Origin: Anaerorudis cellulosivorans
GTDB taxonomy: Bacteria > Bacteroidota > Bacteroidia > Bacteroidales > Dysgonomonadaceae
Assembly (NCBI RefSeq): GCF_025943985.1
Contig: NZ_JAPCWE010000011.1
Location: forward strand, 43,639-107,638
Direction of reading: 5' to 3'
Length of the DNA: 64,000 bases
This document shows positions 9,603 through 18,797 of the stretch, in pieces (positions within the stretch are counted from its first letter, which is position 1; each line of letters starts with the position of its first letter). A program made the position numbers and the translations under genes. Under the pieces are notes generated by a model. The model saw nothing but the letters and a program-made list of their open reading frames with translations. It was not told the origin of the DNA and ran no database searches.

Positions 9603-10442
9603 ATGAAATTTGAAAAGATGCAGGGGACAGGTAACGATTATATCTATTTTAATTTGTTTGAAGAAAAAATAGATAACCCTTCGGCATTGTCCATAAAGTT
9701 AAGTGACCGGCATTTTGGTGTAGGCGGCGATGGCATTGTGCTGATAGGCCCTTCGGACGAAGGCGATTTTTCCATGCGCATGTTCAATGCTGACGGCAGT
9801 GAAGCCGAAATGTGTGGCAACGCTTCACGCTGTGTGGCAAAATACCTATATGAAAGAGGATTGACAAAAAAACGGGAAATTGCCTTAGATACCAAAGCAG
9901 GCATAAAATATCTTCAACTGTTTATTGATCCCCAAACCGATACCGTCCAACGGGTACGCGTAAATATGGGGAAAGCTGATTTTTCTTCCCGTTCCATTCC
10001 GGTTATTTCCGAACTTTCCGAAGTAATCGACCAACCGTTGACCATCGATGAAAAGACATATCGCATAACCTGTGTATCGATGGGTAATCCTCACGCCGTT
10101 ATTTTCATGTCGGGCATCGATGCATTGAAACTTGATGAGATAGGACCCAAAATCGAAAATCACCCCATGTTCCCTCAACGAACCAATGTGGAATTTATCG
10201 AAGTCATTGATCGCCATACGCTCAAAATGCGCGTATGGGAGCGAGGCAGCGGCGAAACCCTTGCCTGTGGAACAGGTGCTTGTGCCTCCTTGGCAGCGGG
10301 TGTCCTGAATGATCGTTGCGATACCTCTGTCACTGTGAAATTAAAAGGAGGCGATCTTCACATCGAGTGGGATAAAGTTCATAACCAAGTATATCTGACA
10401 GGCGATGCCCATTTTGTTTTTAAGGGAGAAATTCCCGATTAA
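9603..10442 (+). CDS. dapF: Diaminopimelate epimerase
   Basis: Converts LL-diaminopimelate to the meso form, used for lysine and peptidoglycan. Seen: the two catalytic cysteine regions, NADGSEAEMCGNASRC near residue 60-75 and GETLACGTGACAS near residue 217-230, at the spacing expected for a PLP-independent epimerase. 279 residues, normal length. dapL follows after 32 bases; together they form the last steps of the aminotransferase variant of the DAP pathway. Confidence 0.95.
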   Translation: MKFEKMQGTGNDYIYFNLFEEKIDNPSALSIKLSDRHFGVGGDGIVLIGPSDEGDFSMRMFNADGSEAEMCGNASRCVAKYLYERGLTKKREIALDTKAGIKYLQLFIDPQTDTVQRVRVNMGKADFSSRSIPVISELSEVIDQPLTIDEKTYRITCVSMGNPHAVIFMSGIDALKLDEIGPKIENHPMFPQRTNVEFIEVIDRHTLKMRVWERGSGETLACGTGACASLAAGVLNDRCDTSVTVKLKGGDLHIEWDKVHNQVYLTGDAHFVFKGEIPD

Positions 10443-10474
10443 AAAGAATTCATCAACCATTAACTCAGTAAAAT

Positions 10475-11695
10475 ATGTTTACGATAAATGAAAATTTTCT
10501 TAGGCTGAACGAAAATTATCTTTTTACTACTGTTGCCGAGAAAATCAAACAATTTTCATCTGAACATCCGGATGCAAACATTATTCGTTTAGGGATCGGC
10601 GACGTGACATTGCCTTTACCGCCGGCTGTTATTAAAGCCTTGCATAAAGCCGTAGATGAAATGGCGGTAAAAGAAACTTTTCGGGGTTACGGACCGGAGC
10701 GAGGATACGATTTTTTACTTGAAAAAATTGCCGAGAACGATTATCGTGCACACGGTATCGATATTTCTACCGATGAAATATTTGTGAGTGACGGAGCGAA
10801 AAGCGATACGGGAAATATTGTAGATATCTTAGGCGAAAACAATATGGTCGGAATCACCGATCCGGTTTACCCGGTGTATTTGGATTCCAATATAATGAGA
10901 ATAAAAGAGCGCTCCATTACCAACAGTAAAATTGTGTTTCTCCCTTGTCATCCCGAAAACAATTTCTTGCCTGAGATACCCAAAAAAAGAGTAGATGTCA
11001 TTTACCTGTGTTATCCCAATAATCCTACCGGTACGGTCATGAAAAGGGACGAACTGAAAAGATGGGTAATTTATGCGCTCGAAAACAAAAGCCTCATTTT
11101 ATTTGATGCAGCTTATGAGGCTTATGTTACAGAAGATGACGTTCCTCACAGCATTTTCGAAATTGAGGGAGCAAAATCGTGCGCAATCGAATTTCGTTCC
11201 TACTCCAAAAATGCCGGCTTCACCGGTCTGCGCTGCAGCTACACGGTGGTGCCAAAAGAACTAAAAACAAAAGCTTCCAACGGCACCTATGTTTCTCTGA
11301 ATCAATTATGGCTCAGACGCCAGTCCACCAAATTCAATGGAACAGCCTATATTATTCAACGGGCAGCAGAAGCCGTGTATTCTCCGGAAGGAAAAGAGGA
11401 AGTTAAAGGATTGGTAAATTATTATCTGGAAAATGCGAAGACTATCCGCGAAGGACTCCAAGAGAAGGGTTGGACTGTATATGGTGGTGTAAATTCGCCC
11501 TATATATGGCTGAAATGCCCCGATACAAATGATTCGTGGCAGTTTTTTGACCGGTTGCTCAATGAGCGTCACATCGTAGGTACTCCGGGGGTAGGTTTTG
11601 GCCCAAGCGGCGAAGGTTATTTTCGTCTCACGGCTTTCAACAGTCACGAAAAAACTCGGGAAGCCATTGAACGAATTAAGAAATGGGAAATATAA
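10475..11695 (+). CDS. dapL: LL-diaminopimelate aminotransferase
   Basis: PLP enzyme that makes LL-diaminopimelate directly from tetrahydrodipicolinate, bypassing the succinylated or acetylated intermediates. Seen: N-terminus [27 protein letters not shown], the YPNNPTGT motif and the PLP lysine in [15 protein letters not shown]. These segments match the DapL branch rather than aspartate aminotransferases. 406 residues. Adjacency to dapF supports the assignment. A strong terminator follows. Confidence 0.94.
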   Translation: MFTINENFLRLNENYLFTTVAEKIKQFSSEHPDANIIRLGIGDVTLPLPPAVIKALHKAVDEMAVKETFRGYGPERGYDFLLEKIAENDYRAHGIDISTDEIFVSDGAKSDTGNIVDILGENNMVGITDPVYPVYLDSNIMRIKERSITNSKIVFLPCHPENNFLPEIPKKRVDVIYLCYPNNPTGTVMKRDELKRWVIYALENKSLILFDAAYEAYVTEDDVPHSIFEIEGAKSCAIEFRSYSKNAGFTGLRCSYTVVPKELKTKASNGTYVSLNQLWLRRQSTKFNGTAYIIQRAAEAVYSPEGKEEVKGLVNYYLENAKTIREGLQEKGWTVYGGVNSPYIWLKCPDTNDSWQFFDRLLNERHIVGTPGVGFGPSGEGYFRLTAFNSHEKTREAIERIKKWEI

Positions 11696-11698
11696 ATC

Positions 11699-11731
11699 AT
11701 AAAATAAGCGGCGTTTGGCCGCTTATTTTAT
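11699..11731. terminator. Bidirectional terminator, dapL / sufS
   Basis: A perfect 13-bp stem (11699-11711 region with 11719-11731 region) rich in A/T at its base and G/C at its tip. It serves both convergent genes. Confidence 0.85.
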
Positions 11732-11749
11732 GTAGCCTTGTTTCCGTAT

Positions 11750-12967
11750 TCAAAACATCTTGATAATTCGTTCAATCCCTTTTATCAGCGCATCAACCTC
11801 TTCATAAGTGTTGTAAAAAGCCAGCGACGCACGAACCGTTCCTTGAATGCCCAATTCTTTCATCAAGGGCTCTGCACAATGATGCCCTGTGCGTACGGCT
11901 ATCCCCATTTTATCGAGCAGCATTCCCATATCATACGGATGAATACCATCCACCAGAAAAGAAATTACACTGCTTTTGTTTGCTGCTTTGCCATATATAT
12001 GCAGCCCCTTAATGTCTTGTAGCCGTTGAGTGGCATATTCCAGCAACTCACGCTCATAGCAAGAAATAGGTTCCAATCCAATTTCCGAAACATAGTCTAA
12101 TGCCGTGGCTAAAGCGGCAGATCCAACAAAATCGGGCGTACCTGCCTCAAATTTAAAAGGGATCTCGCTATACGTGGTTTTTTCGAAACTTACGCTGGCA
12201 ATCATTTCACCGCCACCCTGATATGGAGGCAAGGCATCCAACCAATTTTCCTTCCCATATAGAATGCCGATTCCTGTGGGTCCATATATCTTATGGGATG
12301 AAAAAACCAGAAAATCACAATCGATTTTTTGTACATCAATCGGCAGGTGTTGTACCGACTGTGCTGCATCAATCAAAACAGGAATATCGTGTTCGTGTGC
12401 AATTTTCGTTATTTCTTCAATAGGATTGATCGTTCCCAATACGTTGGAGATATGAGTTACGGCAATCAGTTTGGTGAATGGAGAAATTTTTTTCACCAAT
12501 TCATCGAGGTGCAATTCGCCGTTTTCGTCTATAGGAACTACCCGAAGTTTTACTCCCTTGATATCGCCTTGCAGTTGCCACGGAACGATATTGGAGTGAT
12601 GCTCCATTGCCGTGATGAGAATTTCGTCACCTTCCTTGCAAAATGCCCGGCAAAAGGATGAGGCTACCAGATTAATGGATTCCGTTGCTCCACGAGTGAA
12701 AACAATTTCATTGGGAGATTTTGCCCCAATGAATTTTTGTACGGTTAACCGTGCCGATTCGTGAGCATTAGTGGCTTCCTGACTCAAAAAATGTACTCCG
12801 CGATGGACATTGGCATTGAGGTTATAGTACATTTCTTCTATTTTATCCACCACACAGCGGGGTTTTTGAGTGGTGGCAGCATTATCCAGATACACTAACG
12901 GTTTTCCGTAAACCGTGCGTGAAAGAATGGGGAAATCTTTTCGTATCTCAGTTATATTCAACATCAT
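11750..12967 (-). CDS. sufS: Cysteine desulfurase SufS
   Basis: Releases sulfur from cysteine as a persulfide for Fe-S cluster assembly. Seen: YLDNAATTQKP near the N-terminus, the PLP lysine in SSHKIYGPTGIG, and the catalytic cysteine in RTGHHCAEP, a type II (SufS) arrangement. About 405 residues. I choose the ATG at 12967 because it overlaps the sufD stop as ATGA; an ATG at 12973 is also possible. It is the last gene of the sufC-sufD-sufS run. No sufE or sufU is adjacent. Confidence 0.93.
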   Translation of the reverse strand: MMLNITEIRKDFPILSRTVYGKPLVYLDNAATTQKPRCVVDKIEEMYYNLNANVHRGVHFLSQEATNAHESARLTVQKFIGAKSPNEIVFTRGATESINLVASSFCRAFCKEGDEILITAMEHHSNIVPWQLQGDIKGVKLRVVPIDENGELHLDELVKKISPFTKLIAVTHISNVLGTINPIEEITKIAHEHDIPVLIDAAQSVQHLPIDVQKIDCDFLVFSSHKIYGPTGIGILYGKENWLDALPPYQGGGEMIASVSFEKTTYSEIPFKFEAGTPDFVGSAALATALDYVSEIGLEPISCYERELLEYATQRLQDIKGLHIYGKAANKSSVISFLVDGIHPYDMGMLLDKMGIAVRTGHHCAEPLMKELGIQGTVRASLAFYNTYEEVDALIKGIERIIKMF

Positions 12968-14301
12968 TTGCATACATTACAGTTCCCACATCGCAACAAT
13001 TCGCCCCGGAATCGCTTGTCTATCAAATATTCCAACCGGTCGTGCAGAATGTCGATATGAATCATGTCTACCACATCTTTCGTAAAAGCCACCATAAGTA
13101 ACATGCGTGCTTCCTCTTCGGGGATACCTCGTGCTTGCATATAAAACAGGGCATCTTCATCGAGTTGTCCTGTTGTCAGACCATGCGAACATTTCACGTC
13201 GTCGGCATAAATCTCGAGCTGAGGCTTTGCATACATGTGCGCATCTTCAGAAGAGCAAAGATTTCGGTTACTTTGATAGGCTTCTGTTTTTTGTGCCCCT
13301 TTTTCCACCAAAATTCTTCCACAAAAAACGCCGGTCGACTTCTCCTGCAAAACATACTTAAACAATTCGTTGCTTGTACAATGCGGTACGGCATGATCGA
13401 GAAAGGCAAAATTATCGGTATGTTGTTCCTTGTCGCTTATCACCAGTCCGCCTACGTGCGTTTCGGCATATTCTCCGGATAATCGGAAACGGTAATCATT
13501 GCGGGTATAACCGTTGTGAAGGGTAATTCCTGCAGCCGTCACTTTCGATTGTTCTTTCTGAAGGCAGTATAACGAACTTATCCGGGTTACTTTCACCGAA
13601 TTCTCTTCCAATTCGTAAAATTCGACTTGGGCATTTTCTCCGGCTACCATTTCCGTTACTTGGGTTACCACAAAATTCACATCGTCCACCGTATGGTCGC
13701 ATATCAACAATTTGACGTCGGCATTTTTCTCGGCAATGAGTAAAATACGCCGGTTTACGTTCAAATTGACACCTCCGCGAAGAATGTTAATCAGCTGAAG
13801 TGGCTTTTCAACAACCGTATTTTCAGGCACGTACACCACAAAACCATCTTGAGCAAACATTGTATTGTAAGCGGTGACACCGTTATCGGCTGCTGCGATT
13901 TTATTGTAATACATGCTGAAAGAGCGGGGATATTTTTCGGAAAATGTCTGTAAGCTTCCTACAAATACTCCGTTGGATAGCGGCAGATCGGGTTGCGTTT
14001 TATCGTAATACCGGTCATTGATGAGGAAGAAGACATGAGCATTCAGATGAGGTACGTCGCATTTAAAGGCATCGTAAGGATTTACCGGAATGGGGATATT
14101 TCGAAGATTAAGCCCTAAATCTGCATCAAAAGCACGTGAAATATCCGATTGTTTGTAATCTTCCAGTTTTGAAGTCGGAAAGCCCCATTTTTTGAATGCC
14201 TCGAAAGCTGCATCGCGTTCTTTATTAAGCCCTTCCGTAGCATTTTGGTCAATTACCTCCCGATAAGTTTCAAACAGGTCAATATATTGTTGTTCAATCA
14301 T
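12964..14301 (-). CDS. sufD: Fe-S assembly scaffold subunit SufD
   Basis: 445-residue SufB/SufD family protein: an N-terminal helical part with GFPTSKLEDYKQSD, a central beta-helix region, and the C-terminal SufBD core with SSEDAHMYAKPQLEIYADDVKCSHG, then YFQARGIPEEEAR-like sequence (here FYMQARGIPEEEAR). SufD lacks the SufB cysteine-rich N-terminal motif, and none is seen, so SufD is preferred. It normally works in a SufBC2D complex. The gene is between sufC and sufS, 15 bases after sufC. Confidence 0.9.
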   Translation of the reverse strand: MIEQQYIDLFETYREVIDQNATEGLNKERDAAFEAFKKWGFPTSKLEDYKQSDISRAFDADLGLNLRNIPIPVNPYDAFKCDVPHLNAHVFFLINDRYYDKTQPDLPLSNGVFVGSLQTFSEKYPRSFSMYYNKIAAADNGVTAYNTMFAQDGFVVYVPENTVVEKPLQLINILRGGVNLNVNRRILLIAEKNADVKLLICDHTVDDVNFVVTQVTEMVAGENAQVEFYELEENSVKVTRISSLYCLQKEQSKVTAAGITLHNGYTRNDYRFRLSGEYAETHVGGLVISDKEQHTDNFAFLDHAVPHCTSNELFKYVLQEKSTGVFCGRILVEKGAQKTEAYQSNRNLCSSEDAHMYAKPQLEIYADDVKCSHGLTTGQLDEDALFYMQARGIPEEEARMLLMVAFTKDVVDMIHIDILHDRLEYLIDKRFRGELLRCGNCNVCK

Positions 14302-14316
14302 TTTTAAAGCTATTGG

Positions 14317-15078
14317 TTATTCCATTGCATTGTTGATGAGGCTTTCGTAACCATTTTCCTCAAGTTCCAAAGCCAATTCAGGACCTGCGGTTTTGATGAT
14401 TTTCCCGTTATACAACACATGAACTACATCGGGTTTGATATAATCGAGCAGACGCTGATAGTGAGTGATCACGATCACTGCATCATCCTTTGTATGAAGT
14501 TTATTGACTCCGGTGGCTACAATTCGCAATGCATCAATGTCGAGACCCGAATCCGTTTCGTCCAAAATAGAAAGTTTGGGATTGAGCATCGCCATTTGGA
14601 ATATTTCGTTCTTTTTCTTTTCACCTCCGGAGAAACCTTCGTTTACCGAACGATTTACCAGTTGGCTGTCTATTCCCAGCATCTCTCGTTTATCGCGCAT
14701 GAGCTTCAGAAAATCGCTTGCAGAAATGGGATCTTCCCCTCTGTATTTTCGATGTTCATTAACGGCTGCTCGCATGAAATTGACCATACTGACGCCGGGA
14801 ATTTCTACCGGATATTGAAAACTCAGAAAAATGCCTTCTCGTGCCCGATCTTCCGGTTTCATTTCCAACAAGTTCTTCCCGTTAAAGAAGATGCTCCCCT
14901 GTGTAACATTAAAACGTGAGTTTCCCACAATAACCGATGCTAACGTACTTTTGCCGGATCCATTCGGTCCCATAATGGCATGAATTTCTCCTTTTTTAAT
15001 TGCCAAATCAATGCCTTTGAGTATTTCTTTTCCCTCTACGGAAACGTGTAAGTTTTTTATTTCGAGTAAATTTTCCAT
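14317..15078 (-). CDS. sufC: Fe-S assembly ATPase SufC
   Basis: ABC-type ATPase of 253 residues that powers the SufBCD scaffold in the cytoplasm. Seen: Walker A GPNGSGKSTLA, the SufC signature FSGGEKKKNEI, and Walker B LSILDETDSGLDIDAL; the threonine-aspartate DETDSG is typical of SufC. No sufB lies upstream: the preceding gene, 21 bases away, is an Mla-type ATPase. Confidence 0.94.
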   Translation of the reverse strand: MENLLEIKNLHVSVEGKEILKGIDLAIKKGEIHAIMGPNGSGKSTLASVIVGNSRFNVTQGSIFFNGKNLLEMKPEDRAREGIFLSFQYPVEIPGVSMVNFMRAAVNEHRKYRGEDPISASDFLKLMRDKREMLGIDSQLVNRSVNEGFSGGEKKKNEIFQMAMLNPKLSILDETDSGLDIDALRIVATGVNKLHTKDDAVIVITHYQRLLDYIKPDVVHVLYNGKIIKTAGPELALELEENGYESLINNAME

Positions 15079-15099
15079 CTTTTCATTATTAACTAAAAA

Positions 15100-15921
15100 T
15101 TATTCCTTTTTAGGGTTTTCTCTCTGCATTTTATAGATCAATTCCTCTTCTTTAGCCTGTTCCGACTCATCTTGAGATTCCATGTTTTTTTTGAAGACAT
15201 CAGAAGCGAAAACAAACTTCTTTAATGCTTCGCTTTCGGAATCGTTGAGTTTTTCTTTTGGACCTTCCCATTCTTTAACTCCTTCGTTAAGAAAGACAAT
15301 ATGATCCCCAATATTCATAACCGAATTCATGTCGTGAGTAACTATAACGGAAGTTATTTGGAAATCTTTGATAATGCTGGCAAGAAGCCCGTCAATCAAT
15401 TGCGAAGTTTGAGGATCGAGACCCGAGTTGGGCTCATCGCAAAACAAATATTTGGGATTTAAAGCAATTGCACGAGCTATGGCTGCTCTTTTCATCATTC
15501 CCCCGCTTATTTCAGAAGGATAAAGATGGGCTGCTTGCAACAAATTTACTCTTTCCAAACAAAATTCAGCCCTTTGACGTCGTTCCTTTTTACTTAGCCG
15601 GGAAAACATATCCAATGGAAACATGACATTTTCGAGCACGGTTTTAGAATCGAACAATGCCGATCCCTGGAAAAGCATACCCATTTCGCGTCGCAATTGT
15701 TTAATCTCCTTAGGTTTCATGGTAAGTAAATTGCGCCCTTCGTAAAGAATTTCACCCGAAGTGGCACGAATAAGCCCTACCATACATTTAAGAAATACCG
15801 TTTTACCTGATCCGCTTTTCCCGATTATCATGTTAACGATCCCTTTACGAAAAGTTGCCGATATATCATTCAGCACAAGATGTCCTTCAAATTCTTTAGA
15901 TAAATTTTTGACTTCAATCAT
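15100..15921 (-). CDS. mlaF: Mla-type lipid ABC transporter ATPase
   Basis: ATPase of 273 residues for phospholipid traffic between the membranes. Seen: Walker A GKSGSGKTVFLK, signature SGGMMKRAAIARA, Walker B LFCDEPNSGLDP, and the switch histidine in VTHDM. The SGGMxKR signature is characteristic of the MlaF/Mkl family. It lies directly after the mlaE-like permease with a 13-base gap. An MCE-domain partner is not visible in the window. Confidence 0.88.
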   Translation of the reverse strand: MIEVKNLSKEFEGHLVLNDISATFRKGIVNMIIGKSGSGKTVFLKCMVGLIRATSGEILYEGRNLLTMKPKEIKQLRREMGMLFQGSALFDSKTVLENVMFPLDMFSRLSKKERRQRAEFCLERVNLLQAAHLYPSEISGGMMKRAAIARAIALNPKYLFCDEPNSGLDPQTSQLIDGLLASIIKDFQITSVIVTHDMNSVMNIGDHIVFLNEGVKEWEGPKEKLNDSESEALKKFVFASDVFKKNMESQDESEQAKEEELIYKMQRENPKKE

Positions 15922-15934
15922 TTATTCTCCCCTT

Positions 15935-16684
15935 TTATCCCATTACCAACTGTGTGAAAACCAAATCGGTCATCAAAATCAAAACACTGTTTATTACTAC
16001 TGAATCCGTACTTGCTTTTCCCACTTCCAATGCTCCCCCGTGTACATTGTAACCAAAATAGGCAGACACAGAAGAAATAATAAATCCGAAAATCATCGAT
16101 TTGGCAATGGAGTACCAAATAAAAAATTCCCGAAAGAAAGCGCGTAGGCCATACACATATGTTGCTACCGGTGGATTTCCGGTGAAAGCACAAATAATGT
16201 AGCCCCCAAGCAAACCAACGAAAATACTGAAAACAACCAAAACAGGCATGAAAACCACAAAAGCCAATATTTTGGGAAGAATAAGATAATTCGCTGAGTT
16301 AACCCCCATGATTTCAAGTGCATCTATTTGCTCGGTAATGCGCATAGTTCCTATTTCGGATGCAATATTCGATCCCACTTTCCCGGAAAGGATAAGGCAC
16401 ATAATCGTCGATGAAAACTCCAGAAGGATGATTTCACGCGACACTACCCCTACTGTATAGGACGGAAGAAACGGATAAGTCAGGTTTAATGCCAGCTGCA
16501 TTACGATGACAGCACCGATAAAAAGAGAAATGAGAACAACAAGCCATATGGACGTAACCCCCAGTTTATGAAGTTCTTTAAGAAATTCTTTGAAGAACTC
16601 TCTCAATCTGTCAGGAGGCATCAGTACTTGTTTCATCATTACTGCATATTCACCTATGCTTTCCAATAATCCGGAGAGAGACAT
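15935..16684 (-). CDS. mlaE: Mla-type lipid ABC permease (MlaE/YrbE)
   Basis: Permease of 249 residues with about five membrane segments. Seen: the MlaE-family EIGTMRITEQIDALEIMGVN stretch and the end segment GALEVGKASTDSVVINSVLILMTD. It moves phospholipids together with the ATPase encoded next. It is the first gene of a minus-strand run mlaE-mlaF-sufC-sufD-sufS with short gaps throughout. Confidence 0.9.
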   Translation of the reverse strand: MSLSGLLESIGEYAVMMKQVLMPPDRLREFFKEFLKELHKLGVTSIWLVVLISLFIGAVIVMQLALNLTYPFLPSYTVGVVSREIILLEFSSTIMCLILSGKVGSNIASEIGTMRITEQIDALEIMGVNSANYLILPKILAFVVFMPVLVVFSIFVGLLGGYIICAFTGNPPVATYVYGLRAFFREFFIWYSIAKSMIFGFIISSVSAYFGYNVHGGALEVGKASTDSVVINSVLILMTDLVFTQLVMG

Positions 16685-16714
16685 ATCGATATAATAATTT
16701 CGAATTTATTCATG

Positions 16715-16722
16715 CAAAGATA
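16715..16722 (-). promoter_or_regulatory. -7 element of the mlaE-mlaF-suf run
   Basis: Minus-strand TATCTTTG about 31 bases before mlaE. It is the only strong -7 match before the run of five genes. Confidence 0.5.
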
Positions 16723-16833
16723 ACTATTGTTTTTCTTTTTTTGATAGTTAGCCAAAAGGATGATGAGTCATTTTTAGTTACCTTTGCAATAGAATGAAAA
16801 TGAGGAAGCCCTATTTAGAAATAAAGATAATTA

Positions 16834-18240
16834 TTATAGGTCTTTCAACAACTTATCTTTATTGTTCTCATAGAAACACATCCGCGATTCCATGAAAGCG
16901 TCCCAGTGATTGGCATATTTTACCTCAGTATCGATATTGAAATCTTCCGAGCCGAACTGATCGATGCGTTTCATCAAAAAATTTATCGTTATCAGGTTAA
17001 TATCCAATGCAGGTTGATAAGCCAGCAATGGCTCGTTTTTGGGTAAAGGGATGGCAGAAATGATCTGCATATTCAGCAAATCATCCAGAATTTCATTGGT
17101 GAGTCCGATCGGGATTTCACAGCTTTCCGAGATCTCGTCGTTGTTGAGAGGCATCTTCCCTTCAGCAAATCGTTTCACGATTACTGAAGTAATGATCAAT
17201 GTAAAAAAATCGCGGTAACGGCGACTGATGTTCTTGGTTTCTCTTTCAAAAGAAAATTTTCTTACATTTTGTGCAGCAAAAGACAAGGTTGCTCCAATCA
17301 AAACAATGTACCAAGATAATTGCAACCACAACAGCAACAACGGGATGGCGGCAAAAGTTCCGTAAATGGCATTGTATTTGGTAATCCATATTTGTCCATT
17401 GAGATAAAGAGTCTGAACAATTTGATAGGCTGCACCGGCGATAAGTCCGGCTATAAAAGCATTCAAAAATTTTACTTTTGCATTAGGCATTAATTTATAC
17501 AAAAGCGTAAAAACAAGTACCGTAATAACATAAGGCAAGATATTGAGGTATTGCGTTGCGGGATACAGAATATAGATGTATTTTGTAAATGAATTCAGCA
17601 CAATGGATAATCCGTAATTCAGAATAATCAGTATGGGCAAGAAAAGAATTAAGGCGAAATAATCAATAGCCCGCCGATGCATGCTTCGTCCTTTTTTGAC
17701 TTGCCAAATCCGATTAAAATTATTTTCGATATCCCTAAACAAGGTAAAGACAGTATACAGCAACAAAACAACACCCACACCGGCAAAAACACCACTCCCT
17801 TTGGCATATTCCAACGAATTGTTAATCAGCGTAATGATTTCCATGGTTAGGTTCGATTCCCCTTGCGGTACATTCCCAATAGGCGTCATCCCCAAATAGT
17901 CCAGAATCTCGCTCTGAAGAATGTTTTCGAATCCGAAACCACGACCTATAGCAAACAAGACAGCCAGAAAGGGAACAATAGCCAACACCGTCCGGTAAGT
18001 AAGTGATGCCGCTTTCACTCCTAATTCGAGATCCAGCGTATTTCTTACGGTTAATATAATTGTTTTGATGAGGTTATAAAAAACACTGGTATTTTTGGAC
18101 AACGATTTGTAATCGATACGCCAAATACCATAAGTAAGGAATTCGATCAGGTCTGCAATTTTTACCTTCCATCGGGTGATTCTCCCCGGTTTGTATTCCT
18201 TTTTTTCTGCCGTATTATTTTTATCTTTTTCAGGAATCAT
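16834..18240 (-). CDS. YihY/BrkB-family membrane protein
   Basis: 468-residue inner-membrane protein. Seen: six or so hydrophobic segments in the first 330 residues, including AASLTYRTVLAIVPFLAVLFA and GAAYQIVQTLYL, features of the YihY/BrkB family once mis-called RNase BN. The C-terminal 140 residues are soluble and helix-rich, an extension of the type seen in Bacteroidota members. The biochemical role of the family is not settled, so none is assigned. Confidence 0.87.
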   Translation of the reverse strand: MIPEKDKNNTAEKKEYKPGRITRWKVKIADLIEFLTYGIWRIDYKSLSKNTSVFYNLIKTIILTVRNTLDLELGVKAASLTYRTVLAIVPFLAVLFAIGRGFGFENILQSEILDYLGMTPIGNVPQGESNLTMEIITLINNSLEYAKGSGVFAGVGVVLLLYTVFTLFRDIENNFNRIWQVKKGRSMHRRAIDYFALILFLPILIILNYGLSIVLNSFTKYIYILYPATQYLNILPYVITVLVFTLLYKLMPNAKVKFLNAFIAGLIAGAAYQIVQTLYLNGQIWITKYNAIYGTFAAIPLLLLWLQLSWYIVLIGATLSFAAQNVRKFSFERETKNISRRYRDFFTLIITSVIVKRFAEGKMPLNNDEISESCEIPIGLTNEILDDLLNMQIISAIPLPKNEPLLAYQPALDINLITINFLMKRIDQFGSEDFNIDTEVKYANHWDAFMESRMCFYENNKDKLLKDL

Positions 18241-18255
18241 TCCTTTTGCAAAAAT

Positions 18256-18616
18256 AAACAGCAGGTCTGTAAGCCGGGTTCTGTATCCCTTGTAAAGGGA
18301 TGTTTGTCATCTATCTGCGAACGATGTCACCATCGTTCTTTAGCGGCCTACCCCTCGGCATCGGGCGAGCAACCCTACTACATCCGATATACTTGGCCTT
18401 GCAACCCATAAGACGTACGGCATGCTGCATTGCTGCAACATCCGGTGAGCTCTTACCTCACCTTTTCACCCTTATCTGCCCGAAAGCAGACGGTTATTTT
18501 CTGTTACGTTACTCTGCTCTCACGAACAGCTTCCCGTTAGGAAGTATGGTGCTCTATGTTGCCCGGACTTTCCTCCCCGTACCTTGATACGTGGCGACAA
18601 ACCGACCTGCTGTCTA
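18256..18616 (-). ncRNA. rnpB: RNase P RNA (bacterial class A)
   Basis: On the minus strand the sequence contains the class A signature GAGGAAAGTCCGGGC near its 5' end and ACAGAACCCGGCTTA near its 3' end. The P1 helix is closed by about 10 bp (18604-18614 with 18258-18267). The length, about 360 bases, is that of the catalytic RNA that matures tRNA 5' ends. Ends are set from P1 and may be off by a few bases. Confidence 0.95.
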
Positions 18617-18748
18617 TTTGCAAAAGTAATATTAAATTAATGATTTGCTACTAAATCGGTCTAATTTTTAAACATAGACTAAATTAGTCTCTATATGTTT
18701 AATCTTTAGCGTTTAAAATATGAATTAAATTTTAAGGGGTAAAAGAAA

Positions 18749-18771
18749 ATCCCGCATTTTTAGGGCGGGAT
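18749..18771 (-). terminator. Terminator of pckA
   Basis: A 7-bp GC-rich stem (18749-18755 with 18765-18771) is followed on the minus strand by a T-rich tract. The 120 bases between it and rnpB are AT-rich with nothing else recognised. Confidence 0.75.
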
Positions 18772-18797
18772 CTTCTACGGGTTAATATCAAACGTTA

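Noticed and set aside
18300..18587. A 95-residue open frame on the plus strand
   Set aside because: It lies wholly inside the RNase P RNA on the other strand.
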